Shown here one piece after another: positions 14,391 through 20,379 of a stretch of DNA of 20,379 nt. Made by a program: the position numbers and the translations under genes. Origin of the DNA: a virus; the IMG/VR virus record IMGVR_UViG_3300044613_002271, positions 1-20,379 of that record; one strand, given 5' to 3'. The notes beneath the pieces are model-generated. The model worked only from the letters and a program-made list of their open reading frames with translations. It made no database searches and was not told where the DNA came from. Each line of letters starts with the position of its first letter. Positions within the stretch are counted from its first letter, which is position 1.

Positions 14391-14765
14391 TCACCTCCCG
14401 CGGAGGAAGGCGAGATACTGCTCGAGCACGCCGCCGGCGATCGCCAGGACCAGGGCCCGCACGGCCGGCCTCGCCAGGACCCAGAGCGGATAGGCGGCGA
14501 CCGGGATCGCGTAATCGGCGGTCGCGTCGAAGAGCCGGCCCACGGCGTCGAGGGCGAACGCCTTCTTCTCGGCCCCCGACATGAGCCGGACGCCTTCGAG
14601 GGCGGGGACGACGAGACGGAGCAGGGCGAGCAGGAGCTCGCCGAACTCGGCCCACGTCAGGCCGTCGGAGGCCCGGGCCTTTGCGACCTGGATGAACTTG
14701 TAGACCTGGTCCAGGATGCCGGACTCCTGCCCGGCGGCTGCGGTGGCGGCGGCGGTCGTGGTCAC
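14391..14765 (-). CDS. Hydrophobic helical protein, possible holin-like (124 aa)
   Basis: I take the GTG at 14765, which overlaps the zinc-ribbon stop as GTGA, rather than an upstream ATG buried in that gene. The 124-residue product has an Ala/Thr-rich N-terminus, then helix QVYKFIQVAKARASDGLTWA, a hydrophobic stretch at residues 41-58 (FGELLLALLRLVVPALEG) and another at about 85-120 (YAIPVAAYPLWVLARPAVRA, ALVLAIAGGV). It could insert in the membrane twice, in a hairpin or holin-like fashion, or be a soluble helical protein. No family is recognised. It is followed after one base by the next gene. Confidence 0.6.
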   Translation of the reverse strand: MTTTAAATAAAGQESGILDQVYKFIQVAKARASDGLTWAEFGELLLALLRLVVPALEGVRLMSGAEKKAFALDAVGRLFDATADYAIPVAAYPLWVLARPAVRALVLAIAGGVLEQYLAFLRGR

Positions 14766-14917
14766 TTTTTTCGTCTCCAGACGGCATGGGCGGGGACGAC
14801 CTGGCGGCGACGCTGCCGGCAGGTCTGACACTCGACGTAGCGGACCTGGCGGTCGCCGGCCCGTTTGCTCGACTCGACGCGGCAGCGACCGCCGCAGGTG
14901 GGGCAGGTGCTGGTCAC
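14762..14917 (-). CDS. Zinc-ribbon mini-protein (51 aa)
   Basis: This 51-residue protein starts at a GTG overlapping the previous stop (GTGA) and ends with a stop overlapped by the next GTG. It contains CPTCGGRC at residues 5-12 and ECQTCRQ with C30 and C33: two CxxC knuckles about 22 residues apart, the classic zinc-ribbon spacing. The C-terminus is very basic (RQRRRQVV, WRRKK), which suits nucleic-acid binding. Its size and motif resemble Mu Com-like small phage zinc proteins that control translation, but that link is only by analogy. Confidence 0.72.
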   Translation of the reverse strand: MTSTCPTCGGRCRVESSKRAGDRQVRYVECQTCRQRRRQVVPAHAVWRRKK

Positions 14918-15597
14918 GCCTTCACCCCGACGACGTAGATCTCGACGACCGCGACCCACTGGACCGTGAGCGAGACGGAGGCCCCGGTGGCGGTCGCCGG
15001 TGTCGAGAGCGTGATCGCCGTCCCGCTCGTGATGCTGGCGACCGTCGCGCCCGCGGGGATCCCGGTCCCGGAGACCGCCATCCCGACGACCATCGACGCG
15101 GTCGACGCGAGGCCGGTCACGGCGGTCGAGCCGTTCGTGGTCGCCCCGGTGGCCGAGATCGCGGTCGCGTTGTTCGTGAACTTCACCGTTCGGGACGATG
15201 CCGTGACGGGGAGCCCGTCGACCGGCGCGTAGTGGATCGCCACGCCAGACTTGCCGACGTTGTGGCCGGTGATCTGCGACCATCCGTCCGTCGCCCCCGG
15301 CTCGACCCGCACGGTCGCCCCCGGCGACGTGTTCCGGATCGTCAGACTCTTGATCGACGCCGGGGCCGCGTAGACGACCGAGCCGAAGATCACGGACTCC
15401 AGGAGCGAAACGTCGAGCGTGGCCGACGCCGCCGCGTTCAGCGACAGGACGCCCGACCAGTAGAGGTTCGCCTGCCCAGCGCCGCTGCCCTCCGGGAGGT
15501 CGGTCCGAAATGTCGCCTCGCGGGCGATCGTCACGTCCCCATCCGAGAACGTGGTCCGAAACTGCACGGACCCGACGTGAGTCAGCTTGGTCGACAT
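14914..15597 (-). CDS. Probable capsid decoration / head surface protein (227 aa)
   Basis: The ATG at 15597 follows the protease stop after 12 bases, with GGGAG in between. Residues 1-140 are a beta-rich domain (VGSVQFRTTFSDGDVTIARE, IKSLTIRNTSPGATVRVEPG). Residues 145-209 look like an inserted Thr/Gly/Ala segment (VTGLASTASMVVGMAVSGTG, IPAGATVASITSGTAITLST), a repeat-like beta motif seen in many phage fibres and surface proteins. The last strand (VQWVAVVEIYVVGV) then seems to resume the first domain. Position directly after the protease, where decoration genes often lie, supports a head role. No cysteine, signal peptide or enzyme motif is present. Confidence 0.55.
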   Translation of the reverse strand: MSTKLTHVGSVQFRTTFSDGDVTIAREATFRTDLPEGSGAGQANLYWSGVLSLNAAASATLDVSLLESVIFGSVVYAAPASIKSLTIRNTSPGATVRVEPGATDGWSQITGHNVGKSGVAIHYAPVDGLPVTASSRTVKFTNNATAISATGATTNGSTAVTGLASTASMVVGMAVSGTGIPAGATVASITSGTAITLSTPATATGASVSLTVQWVAVVEIYVVGVKA

Positions 15598-15609
15598 GCT
15601 CGCTCCCGG

Positions 15610-16596
15610 TCAGACGTGGGCCTTCATTCGGGCGACGGCGGCCGCGGCTGCGGCCCGGGCACCGGCCAGGGACGAGACCCGCAGGGCCCGGGTCGGCTTC
15701 GCGTCGGTGGCCGAGACGATGCCCTCGGGGTAGTCGTCGACCCACACGTCGACCGCCAGGCCGGCGGCGGCCGCGGCGTCACGCTTCTGGGTGTTCGCCC
15801 CGCAGAGGATCAGGTCGGAGACCTCGAGGTCCGCGAACGCCAGCCGCAGCTCCTCGCGGTTCGCCTCGTCGTTCTCGCGCCGCGAAATGCAGACCACGCG
15901 GTTCCCGGCGGCCGTCGCCATGCCGACGAACGACCGCCAGAGGCCGGGGGCCGCGGTCCAGGTCCGATCGTAGTCGAGCGAGATCACGAGCCCGCGGCCC
16001 TCGCTCCTGTGCTGGACGAGCCCGCGGGCCGCCTTCCATGCCGACAGGGAGCGAAGGCCGACGGAGCTATTCGGATAGGCGGCGTGGGTCACCGGCGAAA
16101 CGTCGAAGATCGCCGCCTCGGTGATCGTGCGGGTCACGTTCCCGGCGGGATCCTCGTCCCACGACTCGCCCCGCGCTTCGGTGAGCGAAAACGCGAACGA
16201 CGACCCGAAGATGTACCGGTCGCGAATCAGGGGCACGACCTCGGCCGTCGTCGGCGTGCCGACCGGCGGGGTGGCCCGGAACACGAGACCCTTGTCGGTC
16301 TCCTGGATGTCGAGCGTGCCGTTGGTGGTCCGGCCGAGGACCGCGGAGTCCTGGTGGTTGTACTTCGCGACCACGTCGGCCTTGCCTCGCGGGTCGTTCG
16401 GTGCCCGGTCGAGGTACTTCCGGAAGGCCCCCGGCATGAAACGTTCCTTGAACCCGCCGAGGTCCACGGACCACTTGTTCCATGGCGGGGCCATACCGAC
16501 GATCACGGGCCGGCCGTCGTCGCGGGTCTCCAGGCGGAGCTCGACATCGGGGTCCGCAGACTGCGACAGGTAGCGCGTCTCGATCTGGTTCGACAT
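15610..16596 (-). CDS. Prohead protease fused to a C-terminal HAD-like domain (328 aa)
   Basis: The ATG at 16596 is two bases after the portal stop, with GGGGAG in between; the longer frame within the portal gene is a shadow. Residues 1-180 are an HK97-type prohead protease: PVIVGMAPPWNKWSVDLGGF, ERFMPGAF, H81 in KYNHQD, the serine region YIFGSSFAFSL (S132/S133) and AAIFDVSPVTHAAYPNSSV. It would trim the capsid delta domain. After a short basic linker, residues 203-292 form a HAD-like domain: motif I LDYDRT (D208, D210), motif II VCISRR (S238), K271 and motif IV WVDDYP (D287, D288). Such small HAD-like proteins occur alone in phages; the fusion to the protease is unusual. Confidence 0.88.
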   Translation of the reverse strand: MSNQIETRYLSQSADPDVELRLETRDDGRPVIVGMAPPWNKWSVDLGGFKERFMPGAFRKYLDRAPNDPRGKADVVAKYNHQDSAVLGRTTNGTLDIQETDKGLVFRATPPVGTPTTAEVVPLIRDRYIFGSSFAFSLTEARGESWDEDPAGNVTRTITEAAIFDVSPVTHAAYPNSSVGLRSLSAWKAARGLVQHRSEGRGLVISLDYDRTWTAAPGLWRSFVGMATAAGNRVVCISRRENDEANREELRLAFADLEVSDLILCGANTQKRDAAAAAGLAVDVWVDDYPEGIVSATDAKPTRALRVSSLAGARAAAAAAVARMKAHV

Positions 16597-16598
16597 GC

Positions 16599-18206
16599 TC
16601 ACTCCCCTTCGGTCTCGATCGGCGTGGCCGACAGTTCCGATACCCGCTTCCCGACCGTGAACTCGGTCGGCTCGTCGTCGAAGTACACGCGGACGCTCGC
16701 GGCCGGCTCGGCCTCGGTGGCGGTGATCGCGTAGGCCGAGCCCTCGACGCCGAGGACGCCGTCGGTCATCAGGTGCTCGATCACGCCTTCGCCGCCGGCC
16801 CAGTACACGCGCTGCCCGAGGCGGAAGCCGCCGGCCTCGGTCACGTCGTCGCCCGGGGAGTCGTCGGTCGTCTCGCCGGTGTCGTCGGCCTCGTCGTCCG
16901 GCGTGTCGTCTGCCGGCTCGGTGACGGCGGCGGGCGGCTGGCCTCCGGCCGCCCCGGCCTGGGCGGCCGCGGCGTCGAGCGTCGAGAACCCGAGCTGGAC
17001 GAACGTCTGGTTCGCCGCCGGCGTGTCGAGCAGGTCGAAGTCTTCGCGGTCGCGGATCTCGTTGGGCGTGATCGCCCCCATGTTCCAGAGGCTTTGATAG
17101 AGGGCCGCCCGGCCCGCGGTGTCGGCCCGCAGGATGCCGCGGGTGTCGAGCTTCGCGTAGACGTTCTCGCCGTAGACCGGCTGGAGCGCCATGTCCACGG
17201 GCGACTCCATCCGGCGGGCCCACGGGAGGAGGCACCAGACCTGGGCGGAGAGGTGCTCCTGCTCCACGGTCGAGTATTTGTTCATCTTCGAGTCACCGAG
17301 GAGCGTCGAAGGCACGCCCCAGTGACGGCATACGTCGGGCAGGATCGCGTCGCGCAGCTCTTGGAACTGCGAGGCCTCCATGCTGTTCGACTCGATCGGC
17401 TTGAGCCGTGTCTTTTTGGGCAGGACCGCGGCCTTCCCGCGGTTCTCGGCCCCGCCGTAGGCCTGGTGCAGCATGTCCCGCAGGGCGTCGACCGCGGCGT
17501 CGGGGACCTTCTCGTCCGTCTCGAGGACCATGTCGGGCCGGGCGGAGTTGCTCCAGAACGCGGTGGCCGCGGTGTCGAGCTGCCTCGCGAGGTTGATACT
17601 CGTCGCGTTCATCTCGGCCGGGGCGTGGCCGACGATGCCGTTATCCGAGATCCACCGCCAATGGAGCACGGGACCGGGGATCGGCTCCCATTGGCCTTTC
17701 TCGGTCCAGAACTTGTAGGTGAGCGAGTAGTCGACGGCCGACTGTTCGACCTTCACTCGGGACGGGTGGAGGGGGATCAGTTGGGTCATCCACCCGCGAT
17801 CGCCCGAGACCACGCGGGCGTAGCCGTTGCCGTGGAGGGCGGTCCAGTAGGCCTGGAGGACGTAGAAGTCCCAGGCCGACTGCCAGTTGTTTGGACGCTT
17901 CCGCAGCGTGTAGGCGCAGGGAAGGTCGGCCTTCTCGCGGCGGCCGTCCGGCCGCTCCTGCATGATCTGCATCGGGCAGATGCCGACGGCCTGGGCGATC
18001 CACCGGACGACCCCGAAGATCGCCGACACGCGGACCGCGGTCTCGGGGCCCACGACAGACGGCAGGATGTCGCCCCACGTCCCCGGCACCGGGAGCGAGG
18101 TCCGTCGGATCGAGATCACGCGCGGGGCCGCGGCGGCCTTCGCCGGGGTCCGGCGGCGGCTGCCGCGGCCTCCGGGTGTGGCCGGGCGTTTCTTGGGGCT
18201 GGGCAT
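16599..18206 (-). CDS. Portal protein, HK97 family, with acidic linker and C-terminal SH3/tudor-like domain (535 aa)
   Basis: Residues 40-415 form the portal: SAIFGVVRWIAQAVGICPMQ, YTLRKRPNNWQSAWDFYVLQ, LHGNGYARV, IPLHPSRVKVE, and HWGVPSTLLGD with the following YSTVEQEHLSAQVWCLLPWA, all typical of HK97-like portals. The dodecameric ring admits DNA and binds terminase. After an Ala/Gly/Pro stretch comes an Asp/Glu/Thr-rich linker (428-458), then residues 460-525 (FRLGQRVYWAGGEGVIEHLM, YAITATEAEPAASVRVYFDD, VGKRVSEL), which look like a small SH3/tudor-like barrel of the DUF2945-like kind. Typical HK97-family portals end near residue 420-430, so this extension is an extra. The N-terminal 30 residues are basic. 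Confidence 0.9.
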   Translation of the reverse strand: MPSPKKRPATPGGRGSRRRTPAKAAAAPRVISIRRTSLPVPGTWGDILPSVVGPETAVRVSAIFGVVRWIAQAVGICPMQIMQERPDGRREKADLPCAYTLRKRPNNWQSAWDFYVLQAYWTALHGNGYARVVSGDRGWMTQLIPLHPSRVKVEQSAVDYSLTYKFWTEKGQWEPIPGPVLHWRWISDNGIVGHAPAEMNATSINLARQLDTAATAFWSNSARPDMVLETDEKVPDAAVDALRDMLHQAYGGAENRGKAAVLPKKTRLKPIESNSMEASQFQELRDAILPDVCRHWGVPSTLLGDSKMNKYSTVEQEHLSAQVWCLLPWARRMESPVDMALQPVYGENVYAKLDTRGILRADTAGRAALYQSLWNMGAITPNEIRDREDFDLLDTPAANQTFVQLGFSTLDAAAAQAGAAGGQPPAAVTEPADDTPDDEADDTGETTDDSPGDDVTEAGGFRLGQRVYWAGGEGVIEHLMTDGVLGVEGSAYAITATEAEPAASVRVYFDDEPTEFTVGKRVSELSATPIETEGE

Positions 18207-18232
18207 GCCCGCCAGTTTCCCCCGGCGGCCCC

Positions 18233-18245
18233 CGGCAGAATCTCG
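18233..18245. repeat. 13-base gap repeat, copy upstream of the portal gene
   Basis: The sequence cggcagaatctcg matches 11115-11127 exactly. It begins one base after the large-terminase stop in the transcript (TAGT then CGAGATTCTGCCG) in the 40-base gap before the portal gene. It lacks the left stem arm present at the capsid copy. Confidence 0.5.
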
Positions 18246-18246
18246 A

Positions 18247-19884
18247 CTACAGGAGTCGGATCTTCCAGTCGTCGAGGTTCGCGGCCTCGCCGGTGTCCTC
18301 GTCGGTGGACGCCAGAGCGAGCGCGTTCACGAGAGCCGCGATGCCGTCGATCTTCTCGTTGCTCTTCGCCTTGTCGGGTTTGATCATCCCCGTGGGGTCC
18401 GTATACACGCAGACATTGTTCGCGTTGAACGTCGCGACGGGGTTCCCGCCCGTGCGAAGCCGGCCCTCGACGACCAGGGCCTCGAGGAGCTTGCACGAGG
18501 AGTTCAGGTAGGCGGTCCGCTGCGGGATGTCCTTCGTCGTGATCCCCTCGCGCTGGAGGAGTGTCTCCAGGGCCCCGGCCTGCCACGGGTCGCAGCCCAC
18601 GGCCTTGATCTCGTGGGCCTCGCCGAACGCGATGATGTCCCGAGCCACGGCCTCGTGATCGAGCCGGTGGCCGTCGGTCACGGTCACCCATCCGTCGCGG
18701 ATCCACGCGTCGTACGGGATGCCCTCGCGGACGCGGTCGGCCACGGTCTCGCTCGGGACCCAGTACTTCCAGACGACGGAATAGGAGCCGTCCGATTCCT
18801 TGAAGACGAACGCGGCCGCGGTCATGTCGAGGTTGCTCGCCAGGTCGACGCCGACCCAGCACGGCCGGCCCTCGAGCGGGGCGAGCGGGGCCGATCCGCA
18901 CTTCGCCCAGTCGTCGCCCTGGAAGAAGCGGGCGTCGGCGGCCTGCCAGACGTTCAAGGAATACCTGAGGAACTTCGACATCTTCCGCGGGTCGGTCTTC
19001 GCGTCCTGGTAGTCGGCCGCGAACTCGTCCTCGGGGAAGGCGACCCCCATCGAAGGGTTCGCCTTTCGCCAGACGGCCGGGTCGGCGTAGTTGTCGGTCT
19101 CGGCCGCGGCGTAGATCAGACCGTAGAACGTCGGGTTCACCTTCGGGTCCGCGATCACGAGCTCGCAATCCTGCCACCATCGCCAGCCGATGCCGTTCCG
19201 ATCGGAGCCCGCCGTCGAGATCGAGATCACGAGACCGTTCGCGGTGCCGCGCGTGGCGTAGATCAGGGCGTCGACCAGATCCGGCGAGCGGAAACTATGG
19301 ATCTCGTCGAGGATCACTGATCCGTTCAAGCCTTCGTTCCTCCACGAGTCGGAGGACAGGCAGCGGATCTCCTTCCCGGTCTCGCGGTTCCGGATGATCG
19401 ACCGCGAGTCGATCACCTCGAGGAGCTTCGAGAGCGTGGGCGAGGCCTCGACCGATTGGCGGACCATTCGATACATGGTCCGCGCCTGCAGGCGATCGTT
19501 CGCCGCGAGGAACACGTCCTGGGCGGGGGCGTGGCAGGTCGCCATGTACTGGGCGAGCTGCGACATCAGCGAGCTCTTGCGGTTCTTCTTCGGGACGAAG
19601 ATCCCGGCCCGCCGGAAACGGAGCCGGCCGTCGTCGCGTCGCCAGCCGAAGAGCGGACGCAGGACACGCTCCGCCTGCCAGTCGATGAGCTCGATCCGCT
19701 GCGGGTCACCGCCGCGTTCGTCTGGGTGACGGCATAGCGTCTGGATGAACTCGACCGGGGCCTCGGCCGCCTCGGCATCCCACTGGTAGCCGGCGACGTA
19801 CTCGGGCCGCTTCCGAGGGTCAGCCGCGGACGCGGAGCTTCGCGAGGGTCGCGGCTTCGGGGTCTTCGACTGGCGCTTCGCCAT
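18247..19884 (-). CDS. terL: Terminase large subunit (545 aa)
   Basis: This is the packaging motor ATPase and nuclease. The ATPase half shows an atypical Walker A FVPKKNRKSS (residues 96-105), Walker B SVILDEIHSF (D193, E194) and the coupling motif SISTAG (221-226). The nuclease half has VGVDLAS (D347), VGCDPW (D432) and KSNEKIDGIAALVNAL (D513), the three acidic positions of the RNase H-like fold. Length matches phage terminases of the HK97/PF03354 type. The gene overlaps the small-subunit gene by 65 bases, and the start ATG gives a basic N-terminus. It acts with the portal encoded next. Confidence 0.95.
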   Translation of the reverse strand: MAKRQSKTPKPRPSRSSASAADPRKRPEYVAGYQWDAEAAEAPVEFIQTLCRHPDERGGDPQRIELIDWQAERVLRPLFGWRRDDGRLRFRRAGIFVPKKNRKSSLMSQLAQYMATCHAPAQDVFLAANDRLQARTMYRMVRQSVEASPTLSKLLEVIDSRSIIRNRETGKEIRCLSSDSWRNEGLNGSVILDEIHSFRSPDLVDALIYATRGTANGLVISISTAGSDRNGIGWRWWQDCELVIADPKVNPTFYGLIYAAAETDNYADPAVWRKANPSMGVAFPEDEFAADYQDAKTDPRKMSKFLRYSLNVWQAADARFFQGDDWAKCGSAPLAPLEGRPCWVGVDLASNLDMTAAAFVFKESDGSYSVVWKYWVPSETVADRVREGIPYDAWIRDGWVTVTDGHRLDHEAVARDIIAFGEAHEIKAVGCDPWQAGALETLLQREGITTKDIPQRTAYLNSSCKLLEALVVEGRLRTGGNPVATFNANNVCVYTDPTGMIKPDKAKSNEKIDGIAALVNALALASTDEDTGEAANLDDWKIRLL

Positions 19885-20332
19885 GAGTGATGTCCTGGGG
19901 GATCCGGCCGGCGGCGGCCGCCGTCAGGCCGAACTCCCGGGCGAGCATGACGTAATCCCGCCGCGAGTCACGCAGGAGCCGGGCGACCGGCGACGGGGCC
20001 TGGCCCTTCTCGGTCGCGGTGATCCAGCCCTCGGCGGCGACCTGCTCGGCGAGCTGCTCGGCATCGGCAAACAGGTGGGCGAGCAGGCCGAACGTCTCGG
20101 CCCGGTCGGCGGTCAGCCGGCCGTCGGCTTCGAGGTCGGCCGCGTGGGCCCGCCAGAACCGGGCGGCCGCGGGCCTGGCGGTGACGGAGGCGGGGGCCTT
20201 CACCGCGCGCGGTGCGGGGGCGGAGCCGGGGGCCGGGGGCGCGGTGCCGATCGCTCCGATATGGGCCGCACGGGCGACCGCTGCTCGGCTGCGGGCGGAG
20301 TTGGGGTCGGGGTGGCGGCCGCGGCGGCCCAT
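19820..20332 (-). CDS. terS: Terminase small subunit, P27 family (170 aa)
   Basis: The small subunit recognises phage DNA and loads the large subunit. After a Pro/Ala-rich basic N-terminus, residues 55-155 follow the P27 pattern: FWRAHAADLEADGRLTADRA, helix LLAHLFADAEQLAEQVAAEG, then GQAPSPVARLLRDSRRDYVM and LAREFGLTAAAAGRI, matching 'G....P.......~....~~...fGltp..r.ri'. AGGAG lies 7 bases before the ATG. The C-terminal 21 codons overlap the large-terminase gene in another frame. Confidence 0.86.
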   Translation of the reverse strand: MGRRGRHPDPNSARSRAAVARAAHIGAIGTAPPAPGSAPAPRAVKAPASVTARPAAARFWRAHAADLEADGRLTADRAETFGLLAHLFADAEQLAEQVAAEGWITATEKGQAPSPVARLLRDSRRDYVMLAREFGLTAAAAGRIPQDITHGEAPVEDPEAATLAKLRVRG

Positions 20333-20360
20333 GGGCGACTCCTGGTTCGAGAAAAGGCGT

Positions 20361-20379
20361 TCAGAAATCCGCGTCGAGG
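20361..20379 (-). CDS. Possible 3' end of an upstream gene (last codons only)
   Basis: One frame entering from the right edge reads LDADF and then a TGA at 20361-20363, leaving 28 bases to the terminase small-subunit ATG. The tight spacing of the rest of the operon makes the end of another minus-strand gene plausible, but six codons cannot identify it. Confidence 0.3.

Noticed and set aside
16597-17235. Upstream extension of the prohead protease frame to a 541-residue product
   Set aside because: The added part reads inside the portal gene and is Arg/Gly/His low complexity. A good ribosome-binding site sits before the ATG at 16596, two bases after the portal stop.
14716-18383. Very long plus-strand open frames (over 600 codons) opposite portal, protease and terminase
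   Set aside because: They are antisense shadows in GC-rich DNA: low-complexity Arg/Gly/Asp-rich translations, no ribosome-binding sites, and the minus strand encodes clear conserved families throughout.
1-20379. CRISPR arrays, tRNAs, integrase, attachment sites, insertion sequences
   Set aside because: No direct-repeat array, cloverleaf sequence, recombinase motif or terminal inverted repeats were found by reading both strands.

Overview
The window is a compact block of tailed-phage (siphovirus-type, HK97-like) morphogenesis genes. It holds about 31 genes plus the last few codons of another, all on the minus strand and read from the right end (20379) to the left (1). Coding density is very high. 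Most junctions are stop/start overlaps (ATGA, GTGA or TGATG), the longest gap is about 96 bases, and no stretch over 300 bases lacks a gene. No integrase, attachment site, tRNA, transposase or clear host gene is present, so the sequence cannot tell a free phage from a prophage. The DNA is strongly GC-rich. The style of the small proteins and of the secreted trypsin-like protease suggests a planctomycete-type host, but that is only an impression from family knowledge.

Layout in transcription order: packaging and head start (20332-15610: small terminase, large terminase, portal, prohead protease); a ten-gene, mostly translationally coupled cassette (15597-11149); the major capsid protein (11052-9829); head-tail connectors and tail completion (9750-7901); tail-tube-like proteins (7845-6718); a tail assembly chaperone that looks like a one-frame fusion of lambda G-like and T-like parts (6721-6098); the tape measure (6114-4399); four tail-tip or unassigned proteins (4395-2040); and a nucleotide or nucleic-acid metabolism end (1989-1: a small unknown protein, a metallophosphoesterase, and a deoxynucleoside monophosphate kinase cut by the left edge).

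Three things stand out. First, two head proteins carry unexpected C-terminal domains: the prohead protease is fused in one reading frame to a HAD-like domain with all four HAD motif positions recognisable, and the portal ends in an acidic linker plus a small SH3/tudor-like domain. Second, protease and capsid genes, usually adjacent in HK97-type phages, are separated by about 4.5 kb encoding a probable decoration protein, a zinc ribbon, four membrane-anchored or membrane-prone small proteins, a secreted unknown, a papain-like cysteine peptidase and a secreted trypsin-like serine protease with a DnaJ-like CxxCxG region. This could be a protease-based lysis or envelope-remodelling cassette (inference). 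Third, the few non-coding gaps share a GATTC-containing element (13 identical bases before portal and capsid), a strong hairpin follows the capsid gene, and three evenly spaced inverted repeats lie inside the metallophosphoesterase gene at its interdomain linker.
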